This document shows, in pieces, positions 33,078 through 44,831 of a stretch of 64,000 nt of DNA. Position numbers and translations under genes: made by a program. Below the pieces are notes generated by a model, which worked only from the letters and a program-made list of their open reading frames with translations, was not told where the DNA came from and ran no database searches. The DNA is from Gautieria morchelliformis (Eukaryota; Basidiomycota; Agaricomycetes; Gomphales; Gomphaceae), in NCBI GenBank assembly GCA_015179125.1, contig WHVA01000537.1, positions 1 to 64,000 of the forward strand, in the 5' to 3' direction. Position 1 is the stretch's first letter. Each line of letters starts with the position of its first letter.

Positions 33078-33233
33078 TGTTACGCGCAGTAACTGAGTAA
33101 AGACAGATAAGATTAAGCTCGACTCGGTGCGTATCTAACTCTACATACCTGAGTTCAAAGGAAAGATAGATAAGGTTCCTTTAAACTCAGACTACTATGG
33201 GTGACTGTGTCACATGATGACATGCAAGCAACA
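33078..33233 (-). repeat. Solo LTR, copia family
   Basis: The reverse complement starts TGTTGCTTGCATGTCATC and ends ACTGCGCGTAACA. It aligns with the 167-bp copia LTR at 9007-9173, including the two diverged copies of the tttcctttgaactcag-type word. The flanks are gaacc and caacc, an imperfect 5-bp duplication, so the insertion is older than the copia at 9007. Confidence 0.75.
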
Positions 33234-33258
33234 CAACCACCTCTCTCTACTGCTTACC

Positions 33259-33518
33259 ATGGACTTGCCATCTGCTGCTGAAGTTTTGGACCGCTTGGCA
33301 GCAATAGAGCAAGAGCTGATGAGAGAGAGGCAGGAGAAATGAGATCTGGAGACGAGGTTGAACACCCTGCAGGCTATGACCACTGGGCTGATGGTTGGGC
33401 TCCCCAGTCACGTTCATACCCCTTCAAAGCGAACAGCTGAGCCAGAAAAATCCTCTGAGTATGATGGTGATTGTGTAAATGGTCAGAACTTCATCCAGTC
33501 ATGCAGCCTTTACCTGGG
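33259..33518 (+). pseudogene. Retroelement gag fragment
   Basis: Reads MDLPSAAEVLDRLAAIEQEL, then DLETRLNTLQAM and YDGDCVNGQNFIQSCSLYL, the start of a gypsy gag with a short coiled coil. A different repeat begins at about 33519. Broken. Confidence 0.55.
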
Positions 33519-35811
33519 CGTTGTCAAGATTGGATTTTAGGTGTTAATATCGTGTATTAGTGAACACAGCAAATGCCTGAATAGCTTGTGCAATGAAATA
33601 TGTAGTTCAGCGAATAAGATGAACCAATAATTGTTCAGAAGGTAAGAGGGCTGCCCAAATGGAGCTCGCCCTATCTACAGTTATAGTGAAATAGCCCGTG
33701 ATACTTGATGATGTAGCGTGCAAGGTCTCACAGAAAGGTTGTCTAGCAGTAACAATCCTTTCGCTGGCGAAGGTGCTCCTTTGGAGCCCTTCGCTGACAG
33801 CACCGATAATAGTACGAAGACTAAGGTAATGAAGGTGAAGTATGAAAACTCACCAGTGGTGCTTGAGTGGTCGAAGATAGAAATCTATAGGAGAGGGCTC
33901 AAGACGATGGTCACAGTGAGGTCAAGTTTTGCACAAGATAGACATATGATAATTGAACTGAGGAATGTACAGGTGAATGTAGACTACTTATACCGAATGC
34001 TCATATGTGCTAGCGAATAGGAGAGAGGCCGTCTTGAGCCAGGGTTGGATAGGGGTGCACAGCCAGGATACAAATAGGTGAAACACATATACAATAGAAA
34101 TAAGGAGGAGTGCAAATGTGAAACGACGGGGAGGAAAGAGGACGAAGGTACCCATGTATGAAAACATGCCTTGAGACCTGCATACACGTTACCCTGCACA
34201 GACTCTTCATCTGCTGGGCTGATCCCACACGATCTACAGGTGGGACATCCCGTGAATGTATTCCAACCATAGGAACACCCAAAGGGGTTGAGTCGAGAAG
34301 ATGATGGGACCAGTGATGAACCATCAGGCTGGGTAAAGGACATCGATCGTGTTTGATGGTGCGCCTGCTGGTGAATGATGCGAGTAGCGAATGGTCGTTC
34401 GGCAAATGGGGCGAACAGTGAATGGAGTGGACATAGAGGAGGAGTGGCTGAGAGGAAAGTGGGGATAGCTGGGTGAGGGAAGTAAATGAGTCACAACAGG
34501 TTGATCCTGTGAAAGATCAAGAGTTTGCTGATAGTAGATTCAGATTGGAATATAATTCAGACGTCAAGTAAAAGTCAAATCGAGTAGAGGATTGATAATA
34601 GAGAAGTCGAGTGCGCACTGTGTGTGTGTGTCTCAAGCAGTGATTGCGCAGTATATGCACAATGAAAATATTCAATAGCTTTCAAGACGAGTGAGTTCTA
34701 ATTGACTGGTGATCCACTACATACACGACAGCTATTTAACTGGTGTGTGGGACAAGCTATGACAAAAGAAACTGCTACCGGTGCGAAGGAGTATGTAAGT
34801 GAAACTTGGGGGTTATAGTGCTGGCTGCTGCGGTAGGGACTATCTATCGAATAGGGAATGATTCATATGTATCGAGTATCAGAAATAGAAAGTGATCATG
34901 GAAGGTGGATTTGTGGAAAGAGACAGGGGGAAAGAAAGTCCGTACCTGATGATTCGATCAGTGTGCCACTCCATGGATCAGATTACCTTGGGCTCGGGTT
35001 TCTGTCTTGGGTCAGGGGTGACTCCGCGGGTTCTGTGTGCGATGATCGGCATAGGGATGTGTGGGCTCATGTAGATGTGTGTAGGGATGAGTGTGGGTGT
35101 TGTAAAGGATCTGTGTGAGAACTGTTGCTAACAAAAAGCCTCATGAAAAAAGGATAAAAATCACTTTAAAACCTTGTTTTCCCAGCTGATAGTAGCTAAT
35201 ATACGTGGCTATTGTTGGGAGAACTCTATTCAAATATTCCTTGAATTTCCTCTTATTTTTCGCCATTTAACTTGGCTTCCCTGGCTCAAAAACTCCTTAC
35301 TCTGTCAGGCAGAGTTATGAACCCACGCACGTCCACAACCCTGCCACAGCTGCTCAGTTTCGAACTCCGACCAGAGCTTCCCACGAACCGTGAACTCGGA
35401 GTTGCAGGCACTCAAGCACCTACAACTCCGGTACCTTGGCTCACTCAAACTCAGCCACTGAGACTGAATGTGTCCTCTACCGCTTACACAAGCCTGTGCA
35501 ATTCAAACCCAGCTGGCACATGACTTGCATCATAGCAACCATGGTTGTGCAAGGCTGCGTACAAAGTCACACAAAGATGTACAAAGCCAAAACCAGGGTG
35601 CAGGTTTGACAAAGGCTATTGGAGGAATGAATCCTCCAAATGCAACGCTATGACACCAAATAGGTCCCTTGATGTCATAGCGGCTGTGTAGGGCTGTGCA
35701 GGGCAGTGCAAGGCTGTGTATGGCTGTGAAAGGCTGTGCAAACCAGGGAAGGTGATTGGCTATCTATTCGGTCGTAACACAGGCGCAGCCCAGCGACACG
35801 ACGGCTGACGC
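33519..35811. other. Repeat-rich stretch without a recognised gene
   Basis: 33519-33605 matches 7889-7972 in reverse, and 33603-33792 matches 19431-19607. These may be parts of one long LTR that starts at tgtcaagattgg (about 33519); its end could not be found. A short gtgtgtgtgt run lies near 34620. The small open frames here (for example 33984-34343 and 35272-35523) have no recognisable domains. Confidence 0.45.
35687..35746 (+). repeat. Short ggctgtg(c/t)a tandem array
   Basis: Five to six imperfect copies of a unit of about 10 bp, ggctgtgcaa/ggctgtgtat, just upstream of the element B LTR. Confidence 0.7.
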
Positions 35812-36226
35812 TGTCAGGGGACACCCTGTTTTCCATTTCCAGTTCCAACACCACACCCATTTCCGACTCTGCTTCCGGTTCCGATTCCATCTCTGCCTCC
35901 GCTTTCGGAAATGATTCCGCTTCTGGGAGAACTTCCACCAGTTCTGTTCGCTTTGCCAGTTCCACTCCAATTTCTGACTTCCACTCTCGGAACAGTGTCG
36001 GAAATCAAGCGACTCGCGTAATAGGTGGCATCAAGGGTTGATCAAGGGTCATGGAGGTCGGGAGGATGCAGGGTTGATGGCGGGTGCCAAGTATTGTCCC
36101 TGGCTGTGCAGCGTAGTATGATATGGGCTCACTGACATTGGGGGTCCTTAGACTTTTCTCTTTGGATTTCCCCTTGTCATTTGTGTGGTAGTGTGATCTC
36201 CACAACCAGCCAGGGTTGCCCTTACA
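35812..36226 (+). repeat. 5' LTR of element B (short class)
   Basis: 415 bp, TGTCAGGGGACACC to TTGCCCTTACA. It is of the same family as 4690-5180 but of the shorter length class, without the approximately 60-bp TATA-bearing stretch. Confidence 0.85.
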
Positions 36227-36412
36227 GCAGAAAAGTCTCTCCCCTAGAGGACCAGCGGTCGTACTGCGCATTGCATTCGCCATAGGTGCATTCGGAATCG
36301 GAGACAGCGACTCGGAGATTGCAACCTCTTCCGTGCACACGGTATACGACAGCCCCTCTTCTTACATCGAGCTCCCAACCCCGGAAATCCCGTCCCATAT
36401 TTCCCCTTCTGA

Positions 36413-37589
36413 CATGGATCCGGATGATCGTCTTCAGAATATGAAGGAGGAATTGACGCGGAACCGGATGAAGACCGACGCGATTGAAACAGCCTTACAA
36501 ACGATTTTGGCTAAGTTAGATATTCCACAAAGTGGTGGAAATGCAATGCTGGATGAGCCGGATTTCGGAAAAGCGGAACTGGCGGAAGAGAGGATGTCCG
36601 CGAAGTTGGCAAAGGTCAAACCTGCAACTCTGGCGGACTTTGACGGAGATTGGGAGAAGGGACGCGCATTTTTCAACACGTGCAGCATCTACTTCGCAAT
36701 TGTCGGAGACCTCTTTCCGAACGACCAGGCTCGGATTCACTGGGCATTGTCCTTTTTCAAGTCAGATCGCGCAGCCCGTTTTGCGAACAAGGTGATCCAA
36801 CATGAAGCAAAGGGCAAGGGGAACTACTTCCGGGACTGGGACGCCTTCGAGAAAACATTTTCCGACCAGTTCTGCCCGAAAAATGAGCAGCTCACAGCCC
36901 TTACGAAGCTCGAAGGGACCAGCTGGTACCAGGCCAAGGATCCAGTCGATGACTACATTGACCGCTTCCAGGAGCGCATCGACCTTGTGGAGTATGATGA
37001 CGACAAGACGATCGTCATCAAATTCCGACGAGGGCTTGATCCGACACTCCAGAACCAGGTTGCGCTGCTTGGGGATGGAGCTCCGGATTTCGATGACCCA
37101 GAAGGGTGGTATCAAGCTGCGTGGAGGGTGTCCCGAAACAGGGAAGCAAACGAGGCCTTTGTGGAGACAAACCGGAACATGACACGCAGCTCCGCTCATC
37201 CTACTCCACCTGTGCCAAAACCCGGAAGTGCATTCATTCCCACCCTGAAAATATTTCCGATGGTTGCTCCGCCTGCTCCTATTAGGAACCCTAGCCCCCC
37301 TCCCTCGAAGAGTGGCCCTGCCCCGATGGATGTTGACCGCATGTGCGGAAAAGGCCATGGAACCATCACCTGCTTCCGATGCCAACAACCAGGCCACTAT
37401 GCCCGCGAGTGCCCCCAAGCCTTTGACATCTGGCTTATGACCACAGAGGAGAAACTCGAGCTCCTTCCAGAGTTCCTCGCACTCGCAGACATAAGCGGAG
37501 TGCCCTCTGCGGAAGGAATTTCCGGAAATGCGAAACATGGTGCATCGGAAGTGGAAGATGCGTCGGATTTTGTGACGCGCAGCGGGTGA
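36413..37589 (+). CDS. gag of element B
   Basis: Begins MDPDDRLQNMKEELTRNRMK and ends with a CCHC knuckle, CFRCQQPGHYARECP. About 390 residues from this ATG, the same length as the gags of elements A and C. A slightly Ala/Pro-rich linker (PTPPVPKPGSAFIP) precedes the knuckle. Fossil. Confidence 0.85.
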
Positions 37590-39448
37590 GATGTGTGCCC
37601 CTGCTGCGTGTACATAACCGGTTTGCCTGTCTTGAAGTAGAGAATGAAAAGCCCCCACACCCCTCACCTCGTACAGACCCACCAGATAAAGTCACACAAA
37701 AACCAAATCCGACACCCCATCCATCCCGCATCCGCCCTTGGGAGAGATGCCTCACGAAGCGCTATGTTGTTGCTGCCACCCCTGGCCCCAAGTCACTAGT
37801 CATTAAGGTGGAGATCCAGACGACAGATACGGTGGAAGTCAAATCCGGACCTGCCCTTGTCGATTGCGGGGCCACTGGTCAGTTTATAGACCGGGATTAT
37901 GTGGAACGGAACCGACTGACCACGCGGAAGTTGCAACGTGCAATCCCGGTGTTCAATGTGGATGGAAGCCCCAATGAGGCAGGGTCCATCACGGAGATAG
38001 TAGACACAATTCTCCGCTACGATGGACACTCAGAACGCACTTGCTTTGCAGTCACCAGCCTGGGGAAGCAAGACGTCATCCTCGGATTTACCTGGCTTCA
38101 GGAGCACAACCCGGAGATAAATTGGCAGACTCGGAAGGTACTGATGAGTCGATGCCCAGCGAAGTGTCACATGTGCCGGTCGGAAGTGCGGAAGGAGTGC
38201 CAGGAGCAGCAGAAGACCAAACGGCTCATACAGACATGTCGTTCTGGCCCCCATCCACTGCTTGCAGAAGAAGACTCGGAAGCGGAATTTGAACCAGGTC
38301 CCACTTCTGATTCTGATTCTGATTCCGATTCCGACTCCGACGTCATCCGACTTGGCCCGGAACACACTCTGGCGGAAGGGGAGCGTAAACCTTCCACCAG
38401 AAGCAGAACACATCCACGCCACCAGAAATATTTCGCAACGCCTTGCTGAAGCCTCCAAGAAACATGATAGAGTGGAGGCGGAAATTCTGGAGTACCTGCG
38501 GGAGTTCAAGGACGTCTTTGCCAAGGAGTCGTTTGATGCTCTGCCTCCACGGAAGCTGTGGGACCATGCCATCGAGTTGGAGCCTGGGTCAAAGCCCACC
38601 AACTGCAAAGTCTACCCGCTGTCACCCAAGGAGCAGGTAGAGCTCGATGCATTCCTTGCGGAAAACCTCCGTACAGGGAGGATCCGCCCCTCCAAGTCAC
38701 CCATGGCATCTCCGGTGTTCTTCATCAAGAAGAAGGACGGCTCGCTCAGGCTTGTGCAGGATTACCGGGCCTTGAATGTGATCACGATCAAGAACCGGTA
38801 CCCCATTCCACTCATTTCCGAACTAATCACACAACTCTGCGGGGCAAGGTACTTCACTAAGCTGGATGTCCGCTGGGGCTTCAATAATGTTCGGATCCGG
38901 GAGGGAGACGAGTGGAAGGCCGCATTCCGCACCAACTGAGGACTCTTTGAGCCACAGGTCATGTTCTTTGGCCTCACCAACAGTCCCGCCACATTCCAGA
39001 CGATGATGAATGACATTTTCCGTGACATGATAGCAGAAGGAGTTGTCTGCGTCTACCTCGATGACATCCTCATCTTCACAAAAACAATGTCTGAACATCG
39101 GGAAGTCGTGCGGAGAGTGCTGGAACGGCTCCGGGAGTACGGCCTGTGTCTCAAGCCGGAAAAGTGCGAATTTGAGCGGACGCAGATAGAGTATCTCGGG
39201 GTGATTGTGTCGGAAGGAAAGGTGGAAATGGACCCAGTCAAAGTTTCCGGTGTATCGGATTGGCCTGTGCCGCGGAACAAGAAAGAGGTCCAGTCCTTCA
39301 TTGGGTTTGTCAATTTCTACCGACGGTTCATCAAGGACTTCTCCGGCCACACTCGTGCCCTCTTCGACCTCACCAAGAAGGAGGTTGGATGGCTGTGGGG
39401 AGAGCCGGAACAGGCCTCCTTTGACAAACTCAAGGAGCTGATCACTTC
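37586..39448 (+). pseudogene. pol remnant of element B (PR-RT)
   Basis: Overlaps the gag end by 4 bases. The protease region has ALVDCGATGQFIDRDYV and DVILGFTWLQEHNPEINW. A Ser/Asp repeat coded by gattctgattctgattc (about 38307-38340) lies before the reverse transcriptase. The RT shows FTKLDVRWGFNNVRI, MFFGLTNSPATFQTMM and [12 protein letters not shown]. Broken in a few places. Confidence 0.85.
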
Positions 39449-39875
39449 TGTCAGGGGACACCCTGTTTTCCATTTCCAGTTCCGACACCGCACCCAGTTC
39501 CGACTCCATTTCCGACTCCGCTTCGGGTTCCGATTCCATCTCCGCCTCCGCTTTCGGAAATGATTCCACTTCTGGGAGAACTTCCACCAGTTCTGTTCGC
39601 CTTGCCAGTTCCACTCCAATTTCCGACTTCCACTCTCAGAACAGTGTCGGAAATCAAGCGACTCGCGTAATAGGTGGCATCAAGGGTCGATCAAGGGTCA
39701 GGGTGGTCAAGGAGATGCAGGGTTGATGGCGGGTACCAAATGTTGTCCCTGGCTGTGCAGCGTAGTATAATACGGGCTCGCTGACATTGGGGGTCCTTAG
39801 ACTTTTCTCTTTGGATTTCCCCTTGTCAGTTGTGTGGTAGTGTGATCTCCACAACTAGCCAGGGTTGCCCTTACA
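39449..39875 (+). repeat. 5' LTR of element C (short class)
   Basis: 427 bp, starting TGTCAGGGGACACC directly at the end of element B pol and ending TTGCCCTTACA before the gag region. Same short class as 35812-36226. Confidence 0.85.
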
Positions 39876-40062
39876 GCAGAAAAGTCTCTTCCCTAGAGGA
39901 CCGGCGGTCGTACCGCGCGTTGCATTCGCCATCGGTGCGTTCGGAATCGGAGACAGTGGCTCAGAAATCGCAACCTCTTCCGCACACACGGCGTACAACA
40001 GCCCCTCTTCTTACGTCGAGCTCCCAACCTCGGAAATCCCGTCCCATATTTCTCCTTCCAAC

Positions 40063-41238
40063 ATGGATCCGGACGATCGTCTTCGGAATATGGAGGAGGA
40101 ATTGACGCGGAACCGGATGAAGACCGATGCGATTGAAACAGCCTTACAAGCGATTTTGGCTAAGTTAGATATTCCACAAAGTGGTGGAAATGAAATGCTG
40201 GATGATCCGGATTTCGGAAAAGCGGAACTAGTGGAAGAGAGAAAGTCCGCGAAGTTAGCAAAGGTCAAGCCCGCAACTCCGGCGGACTTTGACGGAGATC
40301 AGGAGAAGGGATGCGCATTCTTCAACACATGCAGCATCTACTTCGCAATTGTCAGAGACCTCTTTCCGAACGACCAGGCTCGGATTCACTGGGCATTGTC
40401 CTTTTTCAAATCGGACCGCGCAGCCCGTTTTGCAAACAAGGTGATCCGACATGAAGCAAAGGGCAAGGGGAACTACTTCCGGGACTGGGACACCTTTGAG
40501 AAAACATTTTCCGATCAGTTCTGCCCGAAAAACGAGCAGCTCACAGCCCTTACGAAGCTCGAGGGGACCAGCTGGTACCAGGCCAAGGATCCGGTCGATG
40601 ACTATATTGATCGCTTCCAGGAGCTCATCGACCTTGCAGAATATGACGACGACAAGACGATCGTCATCAAATTCCGACGAGGACTTGATCCGACACTCCA
40701 AAACCAGGTTGCGCTGCTTGGGGATGGAGCTCCAGATTTTGATGACCCGGAAGGATGGTACCAAGCTGCGCAGAAGGTGTCTCGGAACAGGGAGGCAAAT
40801 GAGGCCTTCGTGGAGACGAGCCGGAACATGACACGCAGTTCCACTCGTCCTACTCCACCTGTGCCAAAACCCGGAAGTGCATTCATTCCCACACGGAAAA
40901 TATTTCCGATGGTTGCTCCGCCTGCTCCTATCAGGAACCATAGCCCTCCTCCCTCGAAGAGTGGCCCTGCCCCGATGGATGTTGACCGCATGCGCGGAAA
41001 AGGCCACGGAACTATCACCTGCTTCCGATGTCGACAACCAGGCCACTATGCTCGCGAGTGCCCTCAAGCCTTTGATATCCGGCTTATGACCACAGAGGAG
41101 AAACTCGAGATCCTTCCAGAGTTCCTCGCACTTGCAGACATAAACGGAGTGCCCACTGTGGAAGAACTTTCCGAAAATGCGGAACATGGTCCACCGGAAG
41201 CGGAAGATGCGTCGGATTTTGTGACGCGCAGCGGGTGA
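40063..41238 (+). CDS. gag of element C
   Basis: Begins MDPDDRLRNMEEELTRNRMK and carries the capsid region (ALSFFKSDRAARFANKVI, DDYIDRFQELIDLAEYDD) and the CCHC knuckle CFRCRQPGHYARECP. It is nearer in sequence to the gag of element A than to that of B. Fossil. Confidence 0.85.
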   Translation: MDPDDRLRNMEEELTRNRMKTDAIETALQAILAKLDIPQSGGNEMLDDPDFGKAELVEERKSAKLAKVKPATPADFDGDQEKGCAFFNTCSIYFAIVRDLFPNDQARIHWALSFFKSDRAARFANKVIRHEAKGKGNYFRDWDTFEKTFSDQFCPKNEQLTALTKLEGTSWYQAKDPVDDYIDRFQELIDLAEYDDDKTIVIKFRRGLDPTLQNQVALLGDGAPDFDDPEGWYQAAQKVSRNREANEAFVETSRNMTRSSTRPTPPVPKPGSAFIPTRKIFPMVAPPAPIRNHSPPPSKSGPAPMDVDRMRGKGHGTITCFRCRQPGHYARECPQAFDIRLMTTEEKLEILPEFLALADINGVPTVEELSENAEHGPPEAEDASDFVTRSG

Positions 41239-43303
41239 GATGTGTGCCCCTGCTGCGTGTACATAACCGGTTTGCCTGTCTTGAAGTAGAGAATGAAAAG
41301 CCCCCACACCCCTCACCTCGTACAGACCCACCGGATAAAGTCACACAAAAACCAAATCCGACACCCCATCCATCCCGCATCCACCCTTGGGAGAGACGCC
41401 TTCCGAAGCGCTATGTTGTTGCTGCGACCCCTGGCCCCAAGTCACTAGTCATTAAGGTAGAGATCCAGACGACAGATACAGCGGAAGTCAAATCCGGACC
41501 CGCCCTTGTCGATTGCGGGGCCACTGGTCAGTTTATGGACCGGGACTATGTGGAACGGAACTGACTGACCATGCGGAAGTTGCAACGTGCAATCCCGGTG
41601 TTCAATGTGGATGGAAGCCCCAATGAGGCAGGGTCCATCACGGAGATAGTAGACGCAATTCTCTGCTACGACGGACACTCAGAACGCACTTCCTTTGCAG
41701 TCACCAGCCTGGGGAAGCAGGACATCATCCTCAGGTTTACCTGGCTTCAGGAGCACAACCCGGAGATCAATTGGCAGACTCGGAAGGTACTGATGAGTCG
41801 ATGTCCAGCCAAGTGTCACATGTGTAGGTCGGAAGTGCGGAAGGAGCGCCAGGAGCAGCGAAGGACCGAACAGCTCATACAGACATGTCGTTCTGGCCCC
41901 CATCCGCTGCTTGCAGAAGAAGACTCGGAAGCGGAATTTGAACCGGATCCCACTTCCAATTCCAATTCCAATTCCGACTCCGGCGTCATCCGACTCCACC
42001 CGGAAGACACTCTGGCGGAAGGGGAGCGCTTGCTGTACGTAAACCTTCTGCCGGGAGCGGAACACATCCGCGCCACCGGAAATATTTCGCAACGCCTTGC
42101 TGAAGCCTCCAAGAGGCATGATAGAGTAGAGGCGGAAATTCCGGAGTACCTGCGGGAGTTCGAGGACGTCTTTTCCAAGGAGTCGTTTGATGCCCTGCCT
42201 CCACGGAAGCTGTGGGACCATGCCATCGAGTTGGAGCCTGGGTCAAAGCCCACCAACTGCAAAGTCTACCCGCTGTCACCCAAGGAGCAGGTAGAGCTCG
42301 ATGCATTCCTTGCGGAAAACCTCCGTACAGGGAGGATCCGCCCCTCCAAGTCACCCATGGCATCTCCGGTGTTCTTCATCAAGAAGAAGGACGGCTCGCT
42401 CAGACCTGTGCAGGATTACCGGGCCTTGAATGCGATCACAATCAAGAACCGGTACCCCATTCCACTCATTTCCGAACTGATCACACAACTCCGCGGGGCG
42501 AGGTACTTCACTAAGCTGGATGTCCGCTGGGGCTTCAATAATGTTCGGATCCGGGAGGGAGACGAGTGGAAGGCCGCATTCCGCACCAACCGAGGACTCT
42601 TTGAGCCACAGGTCATGTTCTTTGGCCTCACCAACAGTCCTGCCACGTTCCAGACGATGATGAATGACATTTTCCGTGACATGATAGCAGAAGGGGTTGT
42701 CTGCGTCTACCTCGATGACATCCTCATCTTCACAAAAACAATGTCTGAACATCGGGAAGTCGTGCGGAGAGTGCTGGAACGGCTCCGGGAGTACGGCCTG
42801 TGTCTCAAGCCGGAAAAGTGCGAATTTGAGCGGACGCAGATAGAGTATCTCGGGGTGATTGTGTCGGAAGGAAAGGTGGAAATGGACCCAGTCAAAGTTT
42901 CCAGTGTGTCGGATTGGCCCGTGCCACGGAACAAGAAGGAGGTCCAGTCCTTCATTGGGGTTGTCAATTTCTACCGGTGGTTCATCAAGGACTTCTCCGG
43001 CCACGCCCGTGCCCTCTTCAACCTCACCAAGAAGGAGGTTGGATGGTGGTGGGGAGAGCCAGAACAGGCCTCCTTTGAGAAACTCAAGGAGCTGATCACT
43101 TCTGCCCCGGTCCTGATCTTTCCCGACGACTCTCGCCCTTATCGAGTCGAGGCGGATTCTTCCGACACAGCTACCGGGGCGGTCTTGTCACAACAGTCAT
43201 CGGAAGATGGTGGGGGGTGGCATCCGATTGCCTTCTTCTCTAAGAGCCTTAGTCCGGTCGAGTGGAACTATGAGATCCATGACAAGGAGATGCTGGCAAT
43301 CAT
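41235..43303 (+). CDS. pol remnant of element C (PR-RT-RNase H)
   Basis: Protease similarity with ALVDCGATGQFMDRDYV. A Ser/Asn repeat lies at about 41950-41985. RT motifs are KLDVRWGFNNVRI, MFFGLTNSPATFQTMMNDIF and [12 protein letters not shown]; then the thumb and connection IGVVNFYRWFIKDFSGHARA, and the start of RNase H YRVEADSSDTATGAVLSQ. No integrase is seen. Confidence 0.85.
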
Positions 43304-44831
43304 CTGTTTTGGAACCCTTCAAGACTTTGGTGTTATTGCTAACGCCTCTGTCTATCAGAACGTGTCGTTTACACGACTAGTAGAATACCAATTCAATGCA
43401 GCAGCACAACTCCGGAAATAATTTAATATTTGTACCTTGGTTGCAATCTGTGTAATAACTAGTCCAAGTTATTACAGGTAGAAGGCAATGCATTTCTTAG
43501 CTGCACTGAACAATAAACTAAAAGAGTGTGTAGGTTCAAGGACACTATCGGGGTCCAAGAGTATTCCTTTTAATAAAGAGGGAATAGGCTCCGCAGGAGA
43601 GTTTGTAAGTGGATTGGGTCGACCAACGTCAATGCACTGCAATAACGCGAGAGTAATGTGAAGTGGCTTTCGCGCACAACTTGACTTGACTTGTGAAAGT
43701 CACTGAACAGGAAAATCAACTGAACAGCTTGTCTCGGGTATTGGAGTGCTAATTGACAAGAAAATCGATTGCCAACCTCACTCTGTAGAGTTTCACCCAG
43801 CGTGTTAGGCTAAGTGGCTAAGCAGTAAAGCAACTACTTAACTAAGAATAGTTACTCTAAGCAAGAGTAGTATTCTAGTTCGGGTTAGGAACTTAGATAA
43901 GATGTGCAAGTCACACAAGCTGTGTAGGATAGAAGATGGGTAGATTGATTGCTCAAAGGGCAGGCAAAGGGCCTCCTTTTATATTGTAATGTACAGGAGC
44001 TTAGTAAGCAGGTAGAACCTTCTATCTATTAATGGAATGGGGGAAGAAGCTTGTGGAAGATGGAAGAAAGGGTTGGAAGAAACTGGCTGTTTCCAGGGGA
44101 CTCTACCATGCTTCCTACCAATCAGAGCTTGATTTGTCAGGAATGACTCACTGAAAAGGGTCATGTGCCATAGCACAGCTTGGCTGAGTCATGTACTCCT
44201 GACTCACCAAGTTGTGCCTGGATTGGTTGAGTCATTGAGGCTGTATCTCCAGATAACCATGTATTTGGCACTCAGAAGCTGAGTAAGCAGTTCTGAGCCA
44301 ATTAGGGCTCTGTAGCCATGATTACTAAGAGCACTGCTTAGCACAGCTGGGCATAGCCTGGTACAGCCCAGTTGTCATGACTGACCATGATCCCCATTGT
44401 TTGGTGAAGCCAAACAGGCTGCACAGTTGCTATGGCTGCATATAGCAACTGTTTGGGACTCAGCTGGAAATACTGAGTGAGCCATCCTGCCGGACTTGTG
44501 GGTGCTTGGGTGACCATAAGTCCGAAAATGCGGCCACCGCCGAGGTGCCCGGCGGAGTTTGAAATAGAGCGCCGAGAACAGAGTTGTGGGTGCTAGAGGA
44601 TCCACAACTCTGTAATGACAGAAAAATGGTAGTTTGAGCCATGGAGACTTTGGAAAAATAAGGAAAAATATGAGTTAACTAGAGGAATGTTTGAAAAGCC
44701 TTTCCCCAGTTATATTAACAGCATACAGATACTGTTAATTCCTCAAATGTGTTTTTACATGTTGTCAAGACAAAAAGAAAAGACTAGGGCTGGTTGAGCA
44801 GCCTTCCTTGGCTGGTTGAACAGCTGTTCCC
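43304..44831. other. Unclassified 1.5-kb sequence between elements C and F
   Basis: Begins tgttttggaacccttc, right where element C stops. It has a TATA-like ttttatattg near 43976 and many ctgagtcat/gactcac words between 44140 and 44260. No protein similarity is recognised on either strand. It may be a long LTR or a non-autonomous element; no terminal duplication was found. Confidence 0.4.

Larger units (their letters stand above)
35812..39448 (+). mobile_element. Ty3/gypsy element B (broken)
   Basis: Plus-strand member of the A family: 5' LTR 35812-36226, gag, then pol with protease and reverse transcriptase similarity. The pol region meets the LTR of element C at 39449, so B and C form an LTR-gag-pol-LTR-gag-pol series. 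It is broken in a few places. No integrase and no separate 3' LTR are seen. Confidence 0.88.
39449..43303 (+). mobile_element. Ty3/gypsy element C (broken)
   Basis: Third member of the A family, immediately downstream of B: LTR 39449-39875, gag, and pol through reverse transcriptase into RNase H. An unrelated sequence follows at about 43304. Among A-C its pol frame is the best kept, with about one or two breaks. No integrase or 3' LTR is joined to it. Confidence 0.88.

Noticed and set aside
33066-33085. Possible tRNA T-arm on the minus strand (ggttcgagtc)
   Set aside because: It lies at the edge of the solo copia LTR, and no cloverleaf fits around it.
36762-37682. 306-codon and 358-codon minus-strand frames over the gags of elements B and C
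   Set aside because: Both are shadows of near-identical gag genes; their similarity to each other only reflects that of the gags.
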